Positions 1 through 4,510 of a stretch of 6,267 bases of DNA are shown here, in pieces. This DNA is from Planctomycetaceae bacterium (lineage in GTDB: Bacteria > Planctomycetota > MHYJ01 > SBBU01). Each line of letters begins with the position of its first letter. Position 1 is the stretch's first letter. The stretch lies in NCBI GenBank assembly GCA_005239585.1, contig SBBU01000353.1:1-6267 (forward strand), in the 5' to 3' direction. The notes under the pieces are model-generated. The model was not told the origin of the DNA and made no database searches. It saw only the letters and a list, made by a program, of their open reading frames with translations. The position numbers and the translations under genes are program-made.

Positions 1-3
1 GAC

Positions 4-18
4 CTAGATTTAATCTAG
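4..18. repeat. 15-bp perfect palindrome CTAGATTTAATCTAG
   Basis: CTAGATT and AATCTAG are exact reverse complements around a central T. The site lies about 150 bases upstream of the 171-2471 gene. It could be a regulator binding site or a remnant of structure at the end of the preceding gene, which lies outside the window. AT-rich palindromes of this length also arise by chance. Confidence 0.45.
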
Positions 19-34
19 CTCAGGTTATGTAAAA

Positions 35-120
35 TGCACGTCTCTACTTTACACCCACACCCCACATCACTACCCCACACACTTTGTAACGGTAACACTT
101 TTTGATCTACTTGCACGTCT
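35..120 (+). repeat. 9-bp direct repeat TGCACGTCT bracketing a G-less tract
   Basis: TGCACGTCT occurs at 35-43 and again at 112-120, with start points 77 bases apart. The second copy lies between the two candidate promoter hexamers. A pair of operator-like sites or a target-site duplication is conceivable, but the enclosed sequence shows no mobile-element ends. Confidence 0.35.
41..84 (+). repeat. 44-base G-less, C/A-rich low-complexity tract
   Basis: No G occurs from 41 to 84. The tract holds ACCCACA (53-59), then ACCCCACA at 59-66 and again at 72-79. The opposite strand therefore has three G-runs of three or four. A fourth run, needed for a standard intramolecular G-quadruplex, is absent. 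The strand skew is unlike the coding DNA nearby. Confidence 0.5.
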
Positions 121-129
121 AAATATATA
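102..129 (+). promoter_or_regulatory. Weak sigma70-like promoter candidate for the 171-2471 gene
   Basis: TTGATC (102-107) and TATATA (124-129) are separated by 16 bases. Each matches four of six positions of the sigma70 consensus. The predicted transcript would start near 136 and have a leader of about 35 bases. In AT-rich DNA such pairs arise by chance, and promoter preferences in this lineage are poorly known. Confidence 0.3.
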
Positions 130-158
130 GTGGTAGACTAGTAGTAAGATATTTTAAT

Positions 159-164
159 AGGAGA
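159..164 (+). promoter_or_regulatory. Ribosome binding site of the 171-2471 gene
   Basis: AGGAGA ends six bases before the ATG at 171. The first in-frame codons upstream of that ATG are ACC and then TAA (165-167), so no upstream start is possible. The alternative ATG at 180 would be 15 bases from this site and is less likely. Confidence 0.8.
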
Positions 165-170
165 TAAACC

Positions 171-2471
171 ATGAGATATATGGTACTTATAGCGCTCTTG
201 GCAATCGGTCAGCAGCCTGAGAACAACGAATTCTATGTAAAGCTAAAGGATGGCACACTCTTTAGCTCACAGTTTGAGTTAAAAAGTCTCGCAGTAACGA
301 CTGACTTTGGCACACTTAATATCCCCCTTGGGGAAATCAAATCAATCAAGGCATCGAACGAAGGTTTCACAGTAACCACAAAGAAACAGAAAATAGAAGG
401 TAAAATAGCACAAAAGATAACCTTTAAGACAAAGCATGGGGTGTTAAACGTAAAGATGGACGATGTTGCCGAAATGGTGCCTGCACAGAAGAAAATAGTG
501 CATGATGATAATGTGGTCGGACACTGGGATTTTGGCGGAGACGAGGAGCTAAAAGCCAATGGGGGACAACTTGTAACCGAGGACGGAGTCTCTGCACTAA
601 AACTCGATCTATCCAAAGGCGAGTACCTCGAGATCCCTCACAAGGCAGATTTCAGTCAAAAGCAGAATGTTACGGTAGAGATACGCTTTAAATTCAAAGA
701 TCTTAACTCCGATGGCAACTACATAACGATGCTCACAAAGAGCGAAAGATATGGGACAGGCAATGACAACTATGGAATACTCTTTTGGCCTTCCAATCAA
801 ATGGCACAGATCGGGTCATACACCGACAATGGTCAGTATCCCTACGTTTATCCTAAATTAGATATTCGAGCAGAGAAATGGCACTATCTGGCTGTCGCAT
901 GGGACGCAAAAAATGGGACGATCGAGGCCTATGTTGATGGCAAAAAAGTGGCTTCACACCTGCAGGCCCCTTTTAATGGCGGAAATCTTGCCACAAACGA
1001 GTCATCAATCTTTGTCTGCAAAGACAAATTCGGCAATCAGAATACCATATGGTTCGATTTCATCCGAATCTCAAACAAGACAAGGACAGAAGAAGAGATA
1101 AAGGAGCTATCTGAAGCAGGATCATTGGGCAGCTCAATCAAGTCATCCACCGACAAAGAATATAATACCGTAATAGCAACAAAGGCAGGCGAGAAATTCA
1201 CATGTAAATTAGAGAAAGAACATATTGAACTCGAGAGTCATTTCGGAGATGTAAAAGTAGACACTACAAGGATAGGCAAAATAACATTCTTTGATTACAG
1301 AAAGGACCAGATAGAGAAACTTCACAAGAGGGCAAAAGAGCTGATAGGAAAGCTTTCAGATGAAGACCCTGAAACAAGAGAAAAGGCACAGGATGAGCTG
1401 GCAAAAATGGGATGGGTGGTAATCCCGGTATTGCAGGAGAACAAAGACCATAAAGATGAAGAAGTAAAGTCCAGGGTAAAAAAATTGCTTTTGCAATATG
1501 AAGGCAAAAAGTACGAGATCAAGAAGGATTTGGTGGAAGGCAAAGGTTTATATCTAAAGGGATGGGTAAAATATCCGGTAATAAAAGCAAAGACGAGATA
1601 TGGAGAGCTCATAGTAAGTGCGGAGGATATGAAGGCGCTTGCGTTCAACCCCCCTGAAGGAGAGGTAGAAGGCAATATAACGATAAGTTTCAGCGATGGA
1701 TCAAGGCTGGGAGGAAAACTGTCACAGGAAAAGATAGAGTTAGTTACAGATTATGGAAAGATGGAAATTCCGTTGAAGGACATCATAAGTGTAACTATAG
1801 GAAAAGAGACTGATGAGGTGTTGACAAGGAAAAGCAAGTCTCAGGGAAAAATAGAACAGGAAGAGTTTGAATTAGATAGCCAGATAGGAAAGATAAAGAT
1901 CAAAAAAACGCAGATTTCACAGATCACCACAGGCAAAGGAAGGATCGAGGGAGGTAATTTAGCTCTTGGTGCAAAAGTAACCGGATGCACTCAGAATAAT
2001 ATGCTGGTGGATGGAACGTTCAATTCGAATAATTATGCATATTGTCAGAATGGTCAGGCCATGACCGTGGAGTTAAAGGAATCTTATTTGTTAAGCGCTA
2101 TAGGAATATTTTTATATCCAGATGGAAGATCATGCAGATACTACATTGAGGTGTCCAGTGATGGGAACAACTGGAAAAAGGTTGTTGACAAGCAAGAAGG
2201 AGATCATAAAGGGTGGCAGTTGGACAAATTCGAACCCACGCCTGTCAAATACATCAAATTGACTGGGACTCACGATTCCCATGGCGGCGGTTCTTTTGTT
2301 GTAGTTGAGATGGAGGCCTATTGCAATTCCGAAAACATCCGCACACCCACAATGCAGCACATAGAAATTATCCCGGATAATTTCGATAAGGGGGGGTTTG
2401 AATTGCCAAAGACTAAGGAAATGATAGAACTGGAGCATAGCTTAAAGAAATTCCTGGAAAAATATGAATGA
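171..2471 (+). CDS. Exported multidomain protein: beta-repeats, LamG-like jellyroll, HEAT-like helices and F5/8 type C (discoidin) domain
   Basis: This 766-residue protein has no recognisable catalytic motif and is most likely a surface or periplasmic binding protein; its ligand is unknown. Residues 1-13 (MRYMVLIALLAIG) look like a very short signal peptide, with A-I-G before QQ as the likely cleavage site. Residues 112-316 resemble a LamG/ConA-like jellyroll: VVGHWDF opens it, EKWHYLAVAWD and IEAYVDGKKV are typical core strands, and IWFDFIRI followed by EEEIKEL is the usual end. Residues 376-444 are helical and match the planctomycete HEAT-like pattern (DPETREKAQDELAKMG, then DEEVKSRVKKLLL). 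Residues 594-718 resemble an F5/8 type C domain (NLALGAKVTG, LVDGT, YIEVSSDGNNW, KYIKLTG), with C606, C625, C655 and C718 able to form disulfides. Six diverged repeats of about 40 residues fill the gaps between these domains. An in-frame TAA at 165-167 and AGGAGA six bases upstream fix the start. The gene converges on the minus-strand pair and has its own leader. Domain calls are pattern recognition; the function is not known. Confidence 0.88.
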   Translation: MRYMVLIALLAIGQQPENNEFYVKLKDGTLFSSQFELKSLAVTTDFGTLNIPLGEIKSIKASNEGFTVTTKKQKIEGKIAQKITFKTKHGVLNVKMDDVAEMVPAQKKIVHDDNVVGHWDFGGDEELKANGGQLVTEDGVSALKLDLSKGEYLEIPHKADFSQKQNVTVEIRFKFKDLNSDGNYITMLTKSERYGTGNDNYGILFWPSNQMAQIGSYTDNGQYPYVYPKLDIRAEKWHYLAVAWDAKNGTIEAYVDGKKVASHLQAPFNGGNLATNESSIFVCKDKFGNQNTIWFDFIRISNKTRTEEEIKELSEAGSLGSSIKSSTDKEYNTVIATKAGEKFTCKLEKEHIELESHFGDVKVDTTRIGKITFFDYRKDQIEKLHKRAKELIGKLSDEDPETREKAQDELAKMGWVVIPVLQENKDHKDEEVKSRVKKLLLQYEGKKYEIKKDLVEGKGLYLKGWVKYPVIKAKTRYGELIVSAEDMKALAFNPPEGEVEGNITISFSDGSRLGGKLSQEKIELVTDYGKMEIPLKDIISVTIGKETDEVLTRKSKSQGKIEQEEFELDSQIGKIKIKKTQISQITTGKGRIEGGNLALGAKVTGCTQNNMLVDGTFNSNNYAYCQNGQAMTVELKESYLLSAIGIFLYPDGRSCRYYIEVSSDGNNWKKVVDKQEGDHKGWQLDKFEPTPVKYIKLTGTHDSHGGGSFVVVEMEAYCNSENIRTPTMQHIEIIPDNFDKGGFELPKTKEMIELEHSLKKFLEKYE
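231..1931 (+). repeat. Six diverged copies of a ~40-residue beta-rich protein repeat inside the 171-2471 gene
   Basis: By eye, copies fall at residues 21-60, 66-103, 333-374, 451-492, 502-543 and 548-587. The shared pattern is a glycine-containing first strand, then a hydrophobic strand ending in T/S-x-[FYHI]-G, a short hydrophobic strand, and an I/V-rich strand. The clearest pair is TTDFGTLNIPLGEIKSI (copy 1) and VTDYGKMEIPLKDIISV (copy 5). Others read KTKHGVLNVKMDDVAEM (2), ESHFGDVKVDTTRIGKI (3), KTRYGELIVSAEDMKAL (4) and DSQIGKIKIKKTQISQI (6). Copies 1-2 and 5-6 are adjacent pairs; copies 3 and 4 flank the HEAT-like helices. The DNA of the copies is clearly diverged, so the duplications are old. 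I do not recognise a named family. Small beta-barrel folds are possible, but that is inference. Confidence 0.65.
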
Positions 2472-2477
2472 AGCCTC

Positions 2478-2487
2478 CTTGATCAAG
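2478..2487. repeat. 10-bp palindrome CTTGATCAAG just after the plus-strand stop
   Basis: This perfect palindrome begins seven bases after the TGA of the 171-2471 gene. It has no loop and no following T-run, so it is not a classical terminator. It may be chance or a protein-binding site. Confidence 0.25.
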
Positions 2488-2526
2488 CAACGGGGCATCC
2501 TGTGTCGACGCGGACTCGGAGCAAAC

Positions 2527-2552
2527 TAAGGCGGAATCCCGCCAAAGCCTTA
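2527..2552. other. Compact GC-rich hairpin with two alternative pairings
   Basis: GGCGG (2530-2534) pairs with CCGCC (2539-2543) around a four-base loop AATC. Alternatively TAAGGC (2527-2532) pairs with GCCTTA (2547-2552). The two pairings share bases and exclude each other. It could end transcription from either convergent gene, but no T-run follows on either strand. Confidence 0.5.
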
Positions 2553-2636
2553 CTTGCGCCATTCATCTCATATGCAATTAGCGGGGTATTCCCTGCCTAC
2601 ACTGGCGTTTTGCCAGGCAAGTGGCGACGGCGGGAT
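2536..2636. repeat. 101-bp element with ~20-bp imperfect terminal inverted repeats
   Basis: The left arm (2536-2557) reads ATCCCGCC-AAA-GCC-TT-ACTTGC. The reverse complement of the right arm (2636-2617) reads ATCCCGCC-GTC-GCC-ACTTGC. That is 17 of 20 matching positions with one two-base gap. The arms enclose 59 bases. The right arm ends two bases from the stop codon of the minus-strand DUF4175-like gene. The region 2491-2640 is 57% GC by hand count, against about 33-42% in sampled coding lines. It may be a MITE- or REP-like intergenic repeat, or a structured bidirectional terminator. No target-site duplication is evident. Confidence 0.5.
2594..2619. other. Stem-loop nested at the right arm of the intergenic inverted repeat
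   Basis: TGCCT (2594-2598) pairs with AGGCA (2615-2619), and GGC (2604-2606) with GCC (2612-2614), around a GTTTT loop with a five-base bulge ACACT. Alternatively CTGGC (2602-2606) pairs with GCCAG (2612-2616). Its 3' side overlaps the right arm of the larger repeat, so the two structures would compete. It lies 20 bases after the minus-strand stop, but no T-run follows in that direction. Confidence 0.4.
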
Positions 2637-2638
2637 AA

Positions 2639-4510
2639 TCACTCCTGTCTTGCCAAGTTTCTAAAATAGGCCTCGACTAGGCGCCTGAACTTTTTATCCA
2701 CTCGCGACTCGATCAGCAAGAGTACGTCGTCAATCTTGTCTGCCTTGGCAAGAATAAGCTGGTAGGCCTTCGTCTTTACAAACTCCCCCGTATTGTTCTC
2801 TCCCTTTTCTTCCAATTTCTTTACCTCTTGCACTATCATTTCTTCTCCTAGCTCTCTCTTCTCAAACTTTGCCGCCTCTTTCAGCTCCTGAAGGACTTTT
2901 TTCTCAACCTGCTCTTCCTTGAGAATCTGTTCATCAAGGCCCATCAAGGCATCTATCAACTTTTCCATTTGAGTATTTATTTTTCGTTGAGGACCTTCAT
3001 CTTTTGTTCCCGTTACTTTAACCTTCTCTTTTATTCCAAGCTTACCGAGTTTTGTATCGTCTTTAAGGATCTCCTGAAGCTTATTCAGAGCTGACTGATT
3101 GGCACTTGGTTTGTCGCTTATATGCAGGATATTGACCCCGCTTGTTGCACGGGCCTTCCGATTTGGATAAAAATCTGCAGCCTCGAAATAGTAGATCATG
3201 GAATCATCCTTCCTGAGACCAAATTGATGCGGAGAGAATTCAAATGTGAATAGCTCGCCATTCTTCAATGGCAGGTCTATTTTTTTCTCGTCTTCATCTT
3301 TCTTTTGATAGTACATAGCCAGCCACTTGAGCCCATAATCATCCTTGACAAGCACAACTGGTTTAAATTTATCCTCAGGGCCGATGACCGACTCTTTTTC
3401 CGGCGATAAAATAGAAACCTGCGGAGGTCTATCAGGTATCATCTTTATCACATATTCAGAAGTCTTGCCAACACTGCCCTGCTTATCTTTAAGCTCTATA
3501 TGAAAGCTAATGCTCGATTTGCAAATCAATTCCGAACTTGCGCCATCATCCCTGTGTCCGTTGCTGTAAACAAATGTGGATTGAGTAATCTCTCTATCTG
3601 GCGTGAATCTAATCTTTATATGCGATTCCTGCGGCGCTTCAACTGAGAATTCACTCTTTGTAAACGCCGTCCGCCCGGTATAGGCAGGCGGTTTGACTGT
3701 AAATTCGATATTTTTTACAGATGGTCCCTCGATACATTCGATCTTGAAATTTCCAGTTGCAGCATCATCTGTCGCAATAAAATACTCAAAATTTGCGCGT
3801 ACATTTTGTATCACAGCCTGATTATTAACCAGTTCCAAATGAAACCATTCCTTTTTGTCATAACTTAGATAGACCTTGGCAGGTTTTTGAGGCTTGATTT
3901 CAGTCTCAACAAGCAATGCGCCTTCTCTTACTACCTGACGAGTTTTTGTGAGATTTTTTATTACAGTTGTGTCAGCCTGTGCAAGCTCCGCAAATGGCCA
4001 TGCTGTCCTTGCCAGATGGTAGAAGAAATTGCTGCCTGTAGCAAGGATCGCAAACCCCAATAACACTGCAATTACTGCCAGAAAATAACCAGCTGTTGCG
4101 AATGCCCTTCTTGAAAAGAGAGAGAGATAGTCAAGGTTTTTCAGATTCGTATCAACTCTTTCCTCGATCATTGTAGAGATAAGGTTCGATTGTGAATCAG
4201 CTAGAGACATTAGCCCTTCCCGCAACCTTGGTTCGAGTGAACCGATGGTCTTGGCAACAAAGTAATCTGAGACTTGGCGTGTAAGTACGTAAACAACTAT
4301 CACTACATAGCAAAATACCAATGCAACGAGCGCATAGAAAAAAGATGCCCTATATGTAAGATCCAGATTATACATCTTGTCAGTGATCGTCTCGCACAGC
4401 AGAATGGCTGGTATTATAGTTCCAAAGACAAATGTCCAGATAAGGATCTCAGCCTTTTTTATCTCCCATTTAACCTCGCCTATCCGCCGTGCAAGCGTTA
4501 TCTCGTACAT
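2639..4510 (-). CDS. DUF4175-like membrane protein, second gene of the vWA operon
   Basis: This 623-residue protein resembles the DUF4175-type membrane proteins found next to vWA genes in planctomycetes; their biochemical role is not established. Three hydrophobic helices lie at about 21-39, 55-76 and 136-158. They are followed by a large, presumably extracytoplasmic, beta-sandwich region. Family landmarks are FEYFIATDD (241-249), the VKPPAYTGR strand (272-280), PDRPPQVSILSP (359-370) and VKDDYGLKWLAMYY (388-401). From about 470 to 620 the chain is highly charged, rich in E and K, and probably coiled coil; it carries no membrane helix. The start chosen is the ATG at 4510-4508, eight bases after AAGGGG and overlapping the stop of the upstream gene as TAATG. 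An ATG at 4543 would add 11 residues, but these lie inside the upstream gene and have no better ribosome binding site. Translation is probably coupled to the upstream gene. The family call rests on motifs and context and is less certain than the gene itself. Confidence 0.85.
   Translation of the reverse strand: MYEITLARRIGEVKWEIKKAEILIWTFVFGTIIPAILLCETITDKMYNLDLTYRASFFYALVALVFCYVVIVVYVLTRQVSDYFVAKTIGSLEPRLREGLMSLADSQSNLISTMIEERVDTNLKNLDYLSLFSRRAFATAGYFLAVIAVLLGFAILATGSNFFYHLARTAWPFAELAQADTTVIKNLTKTRQVVREGALLVETEIKPQKPAKVYLSYDKKEWFHLELVNNQAVIQNVRANFEYFIATDDAATGNFKIECIEGPSVKNIEFTVKPPAYTGRTAFTKSEFSVEAPQESHIKIRFTPDREITQSTFVYSNGHRDDGASSELICKSSISFHIELKDKQGSVGKTSEYVIKMIPDRPPQVSILSPEKESVIGPEDKFKPVVLVKDDYGLKWLAMYYQKKDEDEKKIDLPLKNGELFTFEFSPHQFGLRKDDSMIYYFEAADFYPNRKARATSGVNILHISDKPSANQSALNKLQEILKDDTKLGKLGIKEKVKVTGTKDEGPQRKINTQMEKLIDALMGLDEQILKEEQVEKKVLQELKEAAKFEKRELGEEMIVQEVKKLEEKGENNTGEFVKTKAYQLILAKADKIDDVLLLIESRVDKKFRRLVEAYFRNLARQE

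Noticed and set aside
41..84. Possible G-quadruplex on the minus strand
   Set aside because: Only three runs of three or more G are present, so a standard intramolecular quadruplex cannot form from this tract alone.
233..616. Minus-strand open frame of 127 codons opposite the start of the secreted-protein gene
   Set aside because: Composition-driven shadow with no domain. The plus-strand frame has a ribosome binding site, signal peptide and repeats.
1322..1675. Minus-strand open frame of 117 codons opposite the HEAT-like region
   Set aside because: The serine- and phenylalanine-rich product is typical of an antisense shadow of lysine- and glutamate-rich coding DNA; the plus-strand frame has clear domain patterns.
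2130..2438. Minus-strand open frame of 102 codons opposite the discoidin domain
   Set aside because: The opposing strand encodes a recognisable F5/8 type C domain, and this frame shows no motif of its own.
2594..2636. Classical rho-independent terminator for the minus-strand operon
   Set aside because: Stems are present but no T-run follows on the minus strand, so only a factor-dependent or atypical terminator remains possible.
2472..2638. Small RNA gene, tRNA or integron attC site in the intergenic stretch
   Set aside because: No cloverleaf or conserved T-loop sequence is visible, and the core GTTRRRY and RYYYAAC boxes of attC sites are not seen in the right arrangement.
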